Positions 20,090 to 28,039 of a stretch of 64,000 nucleotides of DNA are shown one piece after another; position 1 is the stretch's first letter, and every line of letters begins with the position of its first letter. Both the position numbers and the translations under genes were made by a program. The DNA is from Marmoricola sp. (GTDB lineage Bacteria > Actinomycetota > Actinomycetes > Propionibacteriales > Nocardioidaceae). Under the pieces are notes generated by a model. The model was not told where the DNA came from, ran no database searches, and saw nothing but the letters and a program-made list of their open reading frames with translations. Location: contig JAOPYE010000004.1 of NCBI GenBank assembly GCA_025964775.1, positions 62,001 to 126,000 of the forward strand, in the 5' to 3' direction.

Positions 20090-21037
20090 TCAGGGGAGCA
20101 GGACGACCTTGCCGTTCGCTCCGCCCGCCGCGACCAGACGGTGCGCCTCGGCGACCTCGGCCAGCGCGAAGGTAGCGCCCACCGAGACGACGAGCGTGCC
20201 CTCGCCGGCGAGTCGCGCGAGCTCGGGACGTGCCGCGGCGCGGAGCTCGTCGCCGGGGTCCGCGCCCGGTCCGCCGCCGAGCACCTTGATCCCGGCTGCC
20301 GGGCCGCTGCTGAAGTTGGCGATGCTCGCGATCCGCGTCCGATCTGCCACCAGCGCCAGCGAGGTCTCGAGCGCCTCCTGGGAACCGATCAGGTCCAGGG
20401 CGACGTTGATCCCGTCGGGCGCGACGGCCTGGACGCGTTCGAGCAGACCGTCGCCGTAGGCGACCGGCTCGGCGCCGAGGGCGATCAGCGCCTCGTGGCG
20501 TCGCGGGCTGGCTGTCGCGATCACGCGGGCGCCGCGGAGCTTCGCGAGCTGGATCACCATCAGTCCGACGCCGCCGGAGGCGCCGTGCACCAGGACGGTG
20601 TCCCCGGCGTCGACGGAGGTCGCCGTCAGCAGGTGGACAGCGGTGGCGCCGGTGACCATCAGGCCGCCGGCTTCGGGCCAGCCGAGCGCGGCAGGCTTAG
20701 GAATCACCGCACGTGCCGGTACGACGACCTGGTCGGCGTACGCGCCGCCGATCGGGAACGCGATCACCTCGTCGCCGACCGCGATCGGGCCTTCGGGTCC
20801 GACCGCATCCGGGCCGACCGCGGTGACCACGCCGGCCGCCTCGAGGCCGAGGCGTCGAGGCAGCGCTGCGGGATCGGCGCCCATCATCCCGCTGTACAGC
20901 TTGATGTCGATCGGGTTCACGCCGGCTGCGCGGACGTCGAGCGCGACCTCGCCCGGACCGGGGGCCGGCAGGTCGATCTGCGCCAGGGTCAGGGACTCGG
21001 GGCCGCCGTACGACGCGGCCTGCACGATGGTGGTCAT
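20090..21037 (-). CDS. NAD(P)-dependent quinone oxidoreductase-like protein
   Basis: A 315-aa medium-chain dehydrogenase of the quinone oxidoreductase type: GroES-like domain (AAGVNPIDIKLYSGM, LGLEAAGVVTAVG) then the NADP Rossmann motif HGASGGVGLMVIQLAK. No zinc-binding cysteine pattern, so the zinc-free subfamily. It probably reduces quinones or enones. The ATG at 21037 follows AGGAGG. It diverges from the class II DAHP synthase gene. Confidence 0.88.
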   Translation of the reverse strand: MTTIVQAASYGGPESLTLAQIDLPAPGPGEVALDVRAAGVNPIDIKLYSGMMGADPAALPRRLGLEAAGVVTAVGPDAVGPEGPIAVGDEVIAFPIGGAYADQVVVPARAVIPKPAALGWPEAGGLMVTGATAVHLLTATSVDAGDTVLVHGASGGVGLMVIQLAKLRGARVIATASPRRHEALIALGAEPVAYGDGLLERVQAVAPDGINVALDLIGSQEALETSLALVADRTRIASIANFSSGPAAGIKVLGGGPGADPGDELRAAARPELARLAGEGTLVVSVGATFALAEVAEAHRLVAAGGANGKVVLLP

Positions 21038-21113
21038 GGCCGGTGAACCTCCTGGTTCTCCCGCGTATTCCGGTGCTCGACTGCCGGATTGTCGGCCGCC
21101 GTTGCCCGGGACG

Positions 21114-21125
21114 TACGCTTGGCTG
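21114..21125 (+). promoter_or_regulatory. Leaderless -10 element of the class II DAHP synthase gene
   Basis: TACGCT (21114-21119) ends six bases before the GTG at 21126. Confidence 0.5.
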
Positions 21126-22496
21126 GTGTCAGATTCATCCACGCGCGGCCCGGTCCCTGATCTCGCGAGCCTCCATGCCCTCGGGGCGGCCCAGCAGCCG
21201 ACCTACCCGGACAGCGCTGCGGTCGATGCGGCCGTGGCGCGGCTGCGCTCGTTCCCGCCGCTCGTCTTCGCCGGCGAGTGCGACGAACTGACCGACAAGC
21301 TCGCGGCGGTTTCCCGCGGCGACGCCTTCCTGCTCCAGGGCGGCGACTGCGCCGAGACGTTCGATGGCGTCACCGCCGACAACATCCGCAACAAGCTCCG
21401 GGTGCTGCTGCAGATGGCCGTCGTGCTCACCTACGCTGCGTCGGTCCCGGTCGTGAAGCTGGGCCGGTTCGCCGGCCAGTACGCCAAGCCGCGCTCCTCG
21501 GACCTGGAGACCCGCGACTTGCCAGGAATTGGGCAGGTCACGCTGCCGGCGTACCGGGGTGATGCGGTCAACGGCTTCGAGTTCACCGAAGCCTCCCGGA
21601 TCCCCGATCCGCAGCGGCTCGTCGAGGTCTACCACTCCTCGGCCTCCACCCTGAACCTGGTGAGGGCCTTCACCACCGGTGGGTACGCCGACCTGCGTCA
21701 GGTGCATGCCTGGAACACCGACTTCGTGATGGGCTCGGCCGTCGGCAGTCGTTACGAGGCCGTGGCCAACGAGATCGACCGGGCGCTGACCTTCATGCAG
21801 GCGATCGGGGCCGACCCGGACGAGTTCCACCGGGTCGAGATGCACTCGAGTCACGAGGCGCTGGTGCTCGAGTACGAGCACGCGCTGACCAGGATCGACT
21901 CGCGCACCCAACTTCCCTACGACGTCTCGGGGCACTTCGTGTGGATCGGTGAGCGGACCCGTCAGCTCGACGGCGCGCACGTCGAGCTGCTCAGCCGGAT
22001 CCAGAACCCGATCGGCGTGAAGCTCGGACCGACCTCGACCGCCGACGACGCGATCGCGCTGGCCGCCCGGCTGAACCCGGACAACACGCCCGGTCGGCTC
22101 ACCTTCATCACCCGCATGGGCGCCGGGAAGGTCCGCGACCTCCTTCCCCCGCTGGTCGCGAAGGTCGAGGCGGCCGGGGTCCAGGTCGCCTGGGTCAGCG
22201 ACCCGATGCACGGCAACACCTACGAGGCGTCGTCGGGGTACAAGACCCGCCGCTTCGACGACGTGATCGCCGAGGTGCAGGGCTTCTTCGACGTCCACCG
22301 GGCACTCGGTACCTGGCCCGGCGGCATCCACGTCGAGCTGACCGGTGACGACGTCACCGAATGCGTCGGCGGCGGCGAGGAGCTGCTCGAATCCGACCTG
22401 GCGGACCGCTACGAGTCGGTCTGCGACCCGCGTCTGAACAGGGTCCAGTCGCTCGAGCTCGCGTTCCTCGTTGCGGAGATGCTGAGAAAGGCGTAG
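21126..22496 (+). CDS. aroG: 3-deoxy-7-phosphoheptulonate synthase, class II
   Basis: A 456-aa class II (plant/mycobacterial type) DAHP synthase joining erythrose 4-phosphate and phosphoenolpyruvate, the first step to aromatic amino acids. LQGGDCAETFDG, VKLGRFAGQYAKPRS, GIKLGP-like GVKLGPTS, WVSDPMHGN and GGIHVELTGDDVTEC are class II landmarks. GTG 21126 gives the normal length. In M. tuberculosis the ortholog (Rv2178c) lies close to pknL. Here a second, unrelated DAHP synthase lies at 24.8 kb. Confidence 0.95.
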   Translation: MSDSSTRGPVPDLASLHALGAAQQPTYPDSAAVDAAVARLRSFPPLVFAGECDELTDKLAAVSRGDAFLLQGGDCAETFDGVTADNIRNKLRVLLQMAVVLTYAASVPVVKLGRFAGQYAKPRSSDLETRDLPGIGQVTLPAYRGDAVNGFEFTEASRIPDPQRLVEVYHSSASTLNLVRAFTTGGYADLRQVHAWNTDFVMGSAVGSRYEAVANEIDRALTFMQAIGADPDEFHRVEMHSSHEALVLEYEHALTRIDSRTQLPYDVSGHFVWIGERTRQLDGAHVELLSRIQNPIGVKLGPTSTADDAIALAARLNPDNTPGRLTFITRMGAGKVRDLLPPLVAKVEAAGVQVAWVSDPMHGNTYEASSGYKTRRFDDVIAEVQGFFDVHRALGTWPGGIHVELTGDDVTECVGGGEELLESDLADRYESVCDPRLNRVQSLELAFLVAEMLRKA

Positions 22497-22499
22497 GCC

Positions 22500-22979
22500 C
22501 TATCCGACCGGCTGGGCTTCACGCTGGTCGGCGCGCTGCAGCGTGACGAAGCGCTGGGCTCCGAGGACCAGGGCGAGGTACAGCAGCAGCGCATCGCCAC
22601 CGAGCTCCCGCGCCGGGTGGCTCACGTGCGCGATCACGGCATCGACGCCGAAGTGGACCGTCAGTCCGAGCACCCACAAGACGACCGTCGTTGCGTTGCC
22701 CTGCCGGGTCAGCACACCGTCGTTGCGCCAGACATGGACGAGTGCACCGCGCAGGGCACCGAGCGCGGTTCCGATGACCAGCGTCACCGCGAGCAGCGCC
22801 CACGCTTCGATCGGGACCGTCGTCGAACCCGCGTACTGGACCACCTCGACGGCACCGATCACGGCGAGCACGAGCATCAGCCGGTACGGCCGCTCTTCAC
22901 GCACCGGTCGTGCCTGAAGCTGACGGCTGATCACGAAGGCCAGGACGAGGAGTGGGGCGGCGACGTTCCAGAGGTTCAT
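22500..22979 (-). CDS. Four-helix membrane protein of unknown function
   Basis: A 159-aa protein starting MNLWNVAAPLLVLAFV with four predicted membrane helices and a short charged loop (RQLQARPVREERPYR) after the first, in the manner of CcdC/DUF1453-like proteins. A leaderless ATG at 22979 is supported by TAGGTT seven bases upstream. It diverges from the cupredoxin gene across a 30-bp palindrome and ends three bases from convergent aroG. Confidence 0.7.
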   Translation of the reverse strand: MNLWNVAAPLLVLAFVISRQLQARPVREERPYRLMLVLAVIGAVEVVQYAGSTTVPIEAWALLAVTLVIGTALGALRGALVHVWRNDGVLTRQGNATTVVLWVLGLTVHFGVDAVIAHVSHPARELGGDALLLYLALVLGAQRFVTLQRADQREAQPVG

Positions 22980-22992
22980 GTGATCCAACCTA
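22980..22992 (-). promoter_or_regulatory. Leaderless -10 element of the four-helix membrane protein gene
   Basis: On the minus strand TAGGTT (22992-22987) ends seven bases before the ATG at 22979. Confidence 0.5.
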
Positions 22993-23054
22993 GGGAGTTG
23001 CCGGCCGTCGTACCGATGCCGGGCGTCACCTCCTGACGGTGACACTTGTCAGGC

Positions 23055-23084
23055 TAGAACGGAGGTACTAGTACCTCCGTTCTA
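23055..23084. promoter_or_regulatory. 30-bp perfect palindrome, probable operator
   Basis: The arm TAGAACGGAGGTACT is followed directly by its exact reverse complement, with no spacer. It lies between divergent genes. TTGTCA (23046-23051) and TAGTAC (23069-23074), 17 bp apart, would be a cupredoxin promoter whose -10 sits on the palindrome centre. A repressor dimer or pair of dimers is the likely ligand. No T-run follows on either side, which argues against a terminator. Confidence 0.6.
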
Positions 23085-23119
23085 TTGCCGCAGGGCGCCA
23101 GCCCCTTCACTGTGAGGGC

Positions 23120-23701
23120 ATGCCTCCACTCTCGCGTCCTCTCGTCCTGCTGGCTGCGCTGCTCGGGCTGGCGCTCGCCGTACCGACAGGCCAGGCCGCT
23201 GCCAGCACCGTCACCGTCGGAGTGGCGAACTACGCCTTCACGCCGTCCTCGGTGCAGGTCGTCATGGGCGGGACGGTCGCCTGGGAGTTCCACGGTGACC
23301 ACACCACCACGTCCAACCAGGGTTTCTGGAACTCCGGAGAGCGGACGTCGGGCAGCTTCGTCCACGCGTTTCCCGATGCCGGGAACTTCGGCTACCACTG
23401 CATGATGCACCCGTTCATGACCGGCATGGTCCGGGTACCGATGAGGGCGGCTGGCCGGCCGCTGGCGGGCTACCGGCTGACCTGGAGCGTCCGGTCGAGC
23501 ACGCCTGCTTCCCTGCGCTACGACGTGCAGTACAAGCGCTCGGGCGCCACGAGGTGGACCTCGTTCCGCTCTGCCACCGCCCAGCGATCGGCGCGGTTCA
23601 ACCCGGCGCGCAGCGCCACCTACCTGGTGCGTGCCCGGACCCGGAGAGTGGGAGGCGGCGCGTCGAGCTGGACAGCCGCGCTGCACGTGGTGATCCGCTG
23701 A
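23120..23701 (+). CDS. Secreted cupredoxin (type 1 copper) domain protein
   Basis: A 193-aa protein with a signal peptide (residues 1-28, cleavage near GQAAA). The plastocyanin-like domain has the type 1 copper ligands: His61 in GDHTTT, Cys94 and His97 in YHCMMHPFM, and Met100 (Met103 as alternative). A C-terminal fibronectin-III-like beta domain (about 115-193) follows. It probably transfers electrons or binds copper at the cell surface. Stop at 23701 is 17 bases before the threonine aldolase start. Confidence 0.85.
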   Translation: MPPLSRPLVLLAALLGLALAVPTGQAAASTVTVGVANYAFTPSSVQVVMGGTVAWEFHGDHTTTSNQGFWNSGERTSGSFVHAFPDAGNFGYHCMMHPFMTGMVRVPMRAAGRPLAGYRLTWSVRSSTPASLRYDVQYKRSGATRWTSFRSATAQRSARFNPARSATYLVRARTRRVGGGASSWTAALHVVIR

Positions 23702-23705
23702 TCGG

Positions 23706-23718
23706 TACGCTCGATGCC
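23706..23718 (+). promoter_or_regulatory. Leaderless -10 element of the threonine aldolase gene
   Basis: TACGCT (23706-23711) ends seven bases before the GTG at 23719, just after the cupredoxin stop. Confidence 0.5.
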
Positions 23719-24714
23719 GTGATCGACCTTCGCTCCGACACCCTCACCCGACCCAGCGCCGGAATGCGGCGCGCGATGGCCGAAGCCGAGGTCGGTGACG
23801 ACGTGTACGGCGAAGACCCGACGGTGATCGCGCTCGAGGAGCGGATCGCCGGGATCTTCGGCAAGGAGGCGGCCCTGTTCGCCCCGACCGGCTCGATGGC
23901 CAACGTGCTCGCGGTCGCGGCCCTGGTCGGACCCGGCCAGGAGGTGCTGTGCGAGTCGCGCGCGCACATCCTGCGCGCGGAGCTCGGTGCCCACGGAGCC
24001 CTGACCGGCCTGACCAGTCGCACCTGGGCCCATCCGGATGGCCAGATCGATCTCGCCGCGATCGACTCGCTCTACGCACCCGACATGGGTCCCTTCTTCG
24101 TCAGGACCGCCGCCGTGTCGGTGGAGAACACCCACAACTTCGCCGGTGGTTCGGTCCTCCCGCTCGACGACCTCCGGGCGCTGCGCACCTGGACCGACAG
24201 CATCGGGTGTGCCGTTCACATGGACGGCGCCCGGATCTGGAACGCCCACATCGCGACCGGGACCAGCTTCGAGGACTACGGCGCCGTCGCCGATGTCCTG
24301 GCGGTCTGCCTGTCCAAGGGTCTCGGTGCCCCGATCGGCTCGCTGGTCGTCGGTTCACGCGAGGTGATCGACGGCTCCCGGGTCCGCCGCAAGCGCATGG
24401 GTGGCGGGATGCGGCAGGTCGGCGTGCTGGCAGCCGCCGGCATGTACGCCTTGGACAACAACATCGACCGGATGGTCGAGGACCACGAGAACGCCCGGCT
24501 GATCGCCGAGATCTGCGGGCTCGATCCGGTTTCGGTCCCGACCAACATCGTGGTCGTCGACGTGCCGTCGGCCCCGGACGTCGTCGCCGCAGCTGTCGAG
24601 CAGGGCATCCGGATCGGCGCAGTCGGCCCCCGCCGGGTCCGGCTGCTGACCCACCTCGACGTCACCCGGGACGAGGCCGAGCAGGCCGGCAAGGTACTGG
24701 CCGGGCTGCTGTAG
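23719..24714 (+). CDS. ltaE: Low-specificity L-threonine aldolase
   Basis: A 331-aa PLP enzyme of fold type I that cleaves threonine or allo-threonine to glycine and acetaldehyde. It begins VIDLRSDTLTRPS and has GDDVYGEDPT, FAPTGSMANVLA, VHMDGARIWNA (Asp169) and the PLP lysine Lys200 in CLSKGLGAPIGS. The GTG start gives the canonical N-terminus; longer forms run through the cupredoxin gene in another frame. Confidence 0.93.
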   Translation: MIDLRSDTLTRPSAGMRRAMAEAEVGDDVYGEDPTVIALEERIAGIFGKEAALFAPTGSMANVLAVAALVGPGQEVLCESRAHILRAELGAHGALTGLTSRTWAHPDGQIDLAAIDSLYAPDMGPFFVRTAAVSVENTHNFAGGSVLPLDDLRALRTWTDSIGCAVHMDGARIWNAHIATGTSFEDYGAVADVLAVCLSKGLGAPIGSLVVGSREVIDGSRVRRKRMGGGMRQVGVLAAAGMYALDNNIDRMVEDHENARLIAEICGLDPVSVPTNIVVVDVPSAPDVVAAAVEQGIRIGAVGPRRVRLLTHLDVTRDEAEQAGKVLAGLL

Positions 24715-24731
24715 CGCGCGTCGTTGCGCGC
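24714..24731. terminator. Possible hairpin terminator between convergent genes
   Basis: GCGCGC, a six-base loop and GCGCGC lie at the end of the threonine aldolase gene, before a convergent gene. No T-run follows, so termination is only suggested. Confidence 0.3.
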
Positions 24732-24762
24732 ACGTGTCGCCACATCTCGACACGCTCGGCGA

Positions 24763-25809
24763 TCATCGCCGGATGCGCTCGCCCGCGTCCACCCGGCCGA
24801 CGACCGGCGGGATCTGTCGTACGGCCTGGGCCAGTTCGCGCAGCTCGGTCCCCAGGAGGGCCTGGGGCCCGTCGCAGAGCGCGTTCTCCGGGTCCGGGTG
24901 CACGTCGACGATGACGCCGTCGGCACCGACCCCGATCGCGGCCTTAGACAGCGGGACGACCAGGTCCTTGCGACCTCCGGCGTGCGAGGGGTCGACGATG
25001 ATCGGGAGGTGGCTGATCGACTGGACGACCGGGACGGCCGAGATGTCCAAGGTGTTGCGGGTCGAGGGTTCGAAGGTCCGGATGCCGCGCTCGCACAGGA
25101 CCACGTCGAGGTTGCCGCGCTGGGCGACGTACTCGGCAGCCATCAGCCATTCCTCGATCGTCGCCGTCATGCCGCGCTTGAGCAGCACCGGCTTCCCGGC
25201 GTCGCCGACGGCCTGCAGCAGGCCGAAGTTGGCCATGTTGCGGGTGCCGATCTGGAGCATGTCGGCGTGCTCGGCGACGACCGCGACGTCGCGCGCGTCG
25301 ACGACCTCGGTGACGATCGGGAGGCCGGTGGTCTCGCGGACATCGGCCAGGATCTCCAGGCCCTTCACGCCCAGGCCCTGGAACGCGTACGGCGAGGTAC
25401 GTGGCTTGAAGGCGCCGCCACGGAGCAGTGACGCACCCGCAGCCTTGGCCATCTCGGCCGCCTCCAGCGTCTGCGACGCCGTCTCGACCGCGCACGGTCC
25501 GGCGATGAAGGTGAAGGTGTCCGGGCCGATCGGAACCTGGTGGCCCACCCGGCCGACCCACACCGTCGAGCGATCCGCGTGGTGCTGGCGACTGACGAGC
25601 TTGAACGGATCGGAGATCCGGTGCACGTCGGCGACGCCGGGCATGCTGCGCAGGTTGAGGCCGTGGAACGACTCGATGTCGCCGACGAGGCCGATGATCG
25701 TCCGGACCACGCCGCGGCTCACGAACGCCTGACCGCCGACGCCTTCGACACGCTGCGTCACGTGCGCGATCTGTTCGTCGGTGGCCTCGGGGGCCATCAC
25801 CACAACCAT
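24763..25809 (-). CDS. aroF: 3-deoxy-7-phosphoheptulonate synthase, class I-beta
   Basis: A 348-aa DAHP synthase of the Thermotoga/Bacillus type. Residues 1-70 form the ferredoxin-like regulatory domain (MVVVMAPEATDEQIAHVTQR). The barrel carries IAGPCAVET, LLRGGAFKPRTSPY, QIGTRNMANF, VLLKRGM, CERGIRTFE and DPSHAGGRKDLV. The ferredoxin-like domain usually gives feedback control by tyrosine or phenylalanine. The start has TAGGGT six bases upstream. Its reaction duplicates that of the class II enzyme at 21.1 kb. Confidence 0.95.
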   Translation of the reverse strand: MVVVMAPEATDEQIAHVTQRVEGVGGQAFVSRGVVRTIIGLVGDIESFHGLNLRSMPGVADVHRISDPFKLVSRQHHADRSTVWVGRVGHQVPIGPDTFTFIAGPCAVETASQTLEAAEMAKAAGASLLRGGAFKPRTSPYAFQGLGVKGLEILADVRETTGLPIVTEVVDARDVAVVAEHADMLQIGTRNMANFGLLQAVGDAGKPVLLKRGMTATIEEWLMAAEYVAQRGNLDVVLCERGIRTFEPSTRNTLDISAVPVVQSISHLPIIVDPSHAGGRKDLVVPLSKAAIGVGADGVIVDVHPDPENALCDGPQALLGTELRELAQAVRQIPPVVGRVDAGERIRR

Positions 25810-25821
25810 GCCGCGACCCTA
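25810..25821 (-). promoter_or_regulatory. Leaderless -10 element of the class I-beta DAHP synthase gene
   Basis: On the minus strand TAGGGT (25821-25816) ends six bases before the ATG at 25809. Confidence 0.5.
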
Positions 25822-25868
25822 GTGCGGGCGTCCATCCTGCGGACAGCGATATCGGCCCGCGAGACGTC

Positions 25869-26264
25869 TCAGCAGGTCCTCGTCATGGTGCCGGTTCCGG
25901 GGTCGAAGGATGGGTCGCAGCGGGTCACGTGCGAAGTGAAGGCCAGGGCGACGACCAGGAAGACCGCCAGGACCAGCGCGCCGAGCGCGGCCAGGCCTGT
26001 CCCGACGATGCCGAGCACGTAGCCCACGAACCCGAGGGTCCGGCCCCCCAGCCGGCCCGCGGAGGCGTCGATCTCGCGCATGGCCGACCGGCCGATGATC
26101 CAGGCCGGGATCGACGCGACCCCCGGGCACAGGGAGAGGCCGGCGATGCCGAGGACCAGGGCAGCGATGGCCTGGCCGGTCGGGGGTGGTTCGGACTGGA
26201 ACGGGGGATACCCGCCGTTGCCGAACGGCGGCGGTGGAGGCGCAGGAGGTTGCTGGTCGCTCAT
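25869..26264 (-). CDS. DUF4190 membrane protein
   Basis: A 131-aa protein with a Pro-rich cytoplasmic N-terminus and two membrane helices (AIAALVLGIAGLSL and FVGYVLGIVGTGLAALGALV) joined by an IIGRSAMREIDAS loop. That loop and glycine pattern define DUF4190. Two cysteines lie in the C-terminal tail. Seven bases separate it from the paralog upstream, so the two are one operon. Function unknown. Confidence 0.75.
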   Translation of the reverse strand: MSDQQPPAPPPPPFGNGGYPPFQSEPPPTGQAIAALVLGIAGLSLCPGVASIPAWIIGRSAMREIDASAGRLGGRTLGFVGYVLGIVGTGLAALGALVLAVFLVVALAFTSHVTRCDPSFDPGTGTMTRTC

Positions 26265-26271
26265 CGGTGCC

Positions 26272-26733
26272 TCAGTTGCAGTTGAAGCTGTAGGAGTTGT
26301 TGTTGCCGACCGACGAGCAGTCCAGGTTGGAAAACAAGATCACGAGTCCGATGACACCGAGCACGAACAATCCGACGCCGACGAACCCGAGCACGATCCC
26401 CGCCTTGGCCTGACTGCGACCGCCCACGCGGCCCTGCGATACGTCCACATCCTTCTTGGCGATGAACCCGACGATGATGGCGGCGATCGCCACCAGCGGA
26501 CCGCAGAGGAACAAGCCGGGGAAGATGCCGACGATGCCCAGCACCAGCGCAGCGGTTGCCTTGCCGTTGGTGTCGGTCGGCTGCGGGTAGTAGCCGGGCA
26601 TCGGCTGGCCGTAGGTCGGTGGCACCTGGCCGTACGTCGGCGGTGCTTGCCCCCACGGCGGCGGCGGGGGAGGCGGGGCAGGAGCCTGGGGCGGTTGCGA
26701 GTTCGGGTCGTACGACGGTGGTTGCTCGGTCAT
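26272..26733 (-). CDS. DUF4190 membrane protein (paralog)
   Basis: A 153-aa protein with a Pro/Tyr-rich N-terminus (PPTYGQVPPTYGQPMPGYYP), two membrane helices and the IVGFIAKKDVDVSQGRVGGRSQAKAG loop of DUF4190. It ends in a short outer tail with two cysteines (NLDCSS and NCN). AGGAGG upstream sets the ATG at 26733. Tandem duplication with the next gene downstream is likely. Confidence 0.76.
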   Translation of the reverse strand: MTEQPPSYDPNSQPPQAPAPPPPPPPWGQAPPTYGQVPPTYGQPMPGYYPQPTDTNGKATAALVLGIVGIFPGLFLCGPLVAIAAIIVGFIAKKDVDVSQGRVGGRSQAKAGIVLGFVGVGLFVLGVIGLVILFSNLDCSSVGNNNSYSFNCN

Positions 26734-26785
26734 CGGCCCCTCCTGGAGATCGTGGGCCGAGTATGTCAGCCGGTCTCCGTCGCCG

Positions 26786-27259
26786 TCAGCCTGCTGGCTG
26801 GGCGCGCCGAAGCCCGGAAGGCAGGTACGCCGCCCCCGGCGCCTCGGAGGTCGTGGCCGCGATGTCGCCGGGGTTGGAGAACGCACAGCGCTGCAGCGAG
26901 AGGCATCCGCAGCCGATGCAGCTGTCCAGCCCGTCGCGCAGGCGCTCGAGGGCGCCGATCTGGTCGTCGATCCGGGTTCGCCAGTGTCGCGAGATCCGTT
27001 GCCAGTCCGCCTTTGTGGGGGTCCGGGAGTCCGGCAGGGAGGCGAGCTCCACCCGGATCTCTGCCAGGGTCAGGCCGATGTTGACGGCCGCACGGATGAA
27101 CGCGAGCCGGCGCAGCACGTTGCGCTCGTAGCGTCGTCGGCCGCCGGTGCTGCGACTGGCGGTGATCAGGCCCTGGTCCTCGTAGAACCGCAGCGCCGAC
27201 GCGGCGAACCCGCTGCGCCGGGCGACCTCGCTGACGGTCAGGACGTCGTGTCGATCCAT
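26786..27259 (-). CDS. soxR: Redox-sensitive MerR-family regulator SoxR
   Basis: A 157-aa MerR-type activator with the DNA-binding helix-turn-helix at residues 7-40 (LTVSEVARRSGFAASALRFYEDQGLI). The [2Fe-2S] cluster cysteines are C114, C117, C119 and C125 (CIGCGC followed by LSLQRC). Oxidation of the cluster by redox-active compounds untwists the promoter DNA. In actinobacteria SoxR usually controls oxidoreductase genes. It faces the divergent SDR gene across a perfect SoxR box. Confidence 0.94.
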   Translation of the reverse strand: MDRHDVLTVSEVARRSGFAASALRFYEDQGLITASRSTGGRRRYERNVLRRLAFIRAAVNIGLTLAEIRVELASLPDSRTPTKADWQRISRHWRTRIDDQIGALERLRDGLDSCIGCGCLSLQRCAFSNPGDIAATTSEAPGAAYLPSGLRRAQPAG

Positions 27260-27277
27260 GCCTGCTCCGAAGGGGGC

Positions 27278-27308
27278 TTGACTTCAAGTTCACTTGAACT
27301 TGAACGAT
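27278..27308 (+). promoter_or_regulatory. SoxR box within the SDR promoter
   Basis: TTCAAGT-TC-ACTTGAA (27283-27298) is a perfect 7-bp-arm dyad of the SoxR type. It sits between TTGACT (27278-27283) and AACGAT (27303-27308), 19 bp apart, the overlong spacer expected of MerR-family-activated promoters. The same site may control soxR on the other strand. Confidence 0.82.
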
Positions 27309-27342
27309 GGCATGAACAGGACCTCGAATCAAGGAGCACCAC

Positions 27343-28038
27343 ATGCCCGTCGCACTCGTCACCGGAGGGTCTGCCGGCCTCGGCCGTGCCCTCGCCCATG
27401 CGCTCGCCGCCGAAGGCTGGACCGTGATCGTCGACGGCCGTGATCCGGATCGACTGGCCGCAGCCGTCAGACGCGGCATCGTCGCCATCCCCGGCGACGT
27501 CACCGACGCCGACCACCGCGCCGATCTGGTCGCAGCGGTGCGGTCGCGTGGATCGTTGGACCTGCTGGTGCACAACGCGAGCACGTTGGGACCCGTCGGC
27601 CTTGCGACCTGGTTGCCGAAGCTCGCCGACGTGACGGTGGACGACCTCCAGCACGTGTGGCGGACCAACCTCGGCGCCCCGCTGGTCCTGACGACCCAGC
27701 TGCTCGGTGACCTCGTGGCCAGCTCCGGCATCCTGATGGGGATCTCCTCGGATGCTGCCGTGGAGCACTACCCGGGCTGGGGGCTGTACGCCGCGTCCAA
27801 GGCCGGGCTGGACCACCTCGTGCTCACCTTCGGGGCCGAGAACGAGGCGATCACCGCGTATGCGTTCGACCCGGGTGACATGCGCACCCAGATGCACGCG
27901 GACGCCTTCCCCGGCGAGGACATCTCCGACCGTCCTGAGCCCGAGACGGTGGTCCCGCGCCTGCTGGCGCTGCTCGCAGCCCGGCCGGAGTCAGGCCGCT
28001 ACCGGGCCGCAGACCTCGGTGCCGTGGTCGGGGTCTGA
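27343..28038 (+). CDS. Short-chain dehydrogenase/reductase, SoxR target
   Basis: A 231-aa SDR with the cofactor motif TGGSAGLGRALA (7-18), NAS motif HNASTLG and catalytic YAASK. Classical SDRs reduce or oxidise carbonyls and alcohols with NAD(P)H; substrate unknown. AAGGAG lies six bases before the ATG. The SoxR box upstream predicts induction by redox-cycling compounds. The queA-like gene follows after one base. Confidence 0.88.
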   Translation: MPVALVTGGSAGLGRALAHALAAEGWTVIVDGRDPDRLAAAVRRGIVAIPGDVTDADHRADLVAAVRSRGSLDLLVHNASTLGPVGLATWLPKLADVTVDDLQHVWRTNLGAPLVLTTQLLGDLVASSGILMGISSDAAVEHYPGWGLYAASKAGLDHLVLTFGAENEAITAYAFDPGDMRTQMHADAFPGEDISDRPEPETVVPRLLALLAARPESGRYRAADLGAVVGV

Positions 28039-28039
28039 C

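Noticed and set aside
23055..23084. The 30-bp palindrome as an intrinsic terminator
   Set aside because: It lies between divergent gene starts, there is no T-run, and it overlaps a promoter-like pair.
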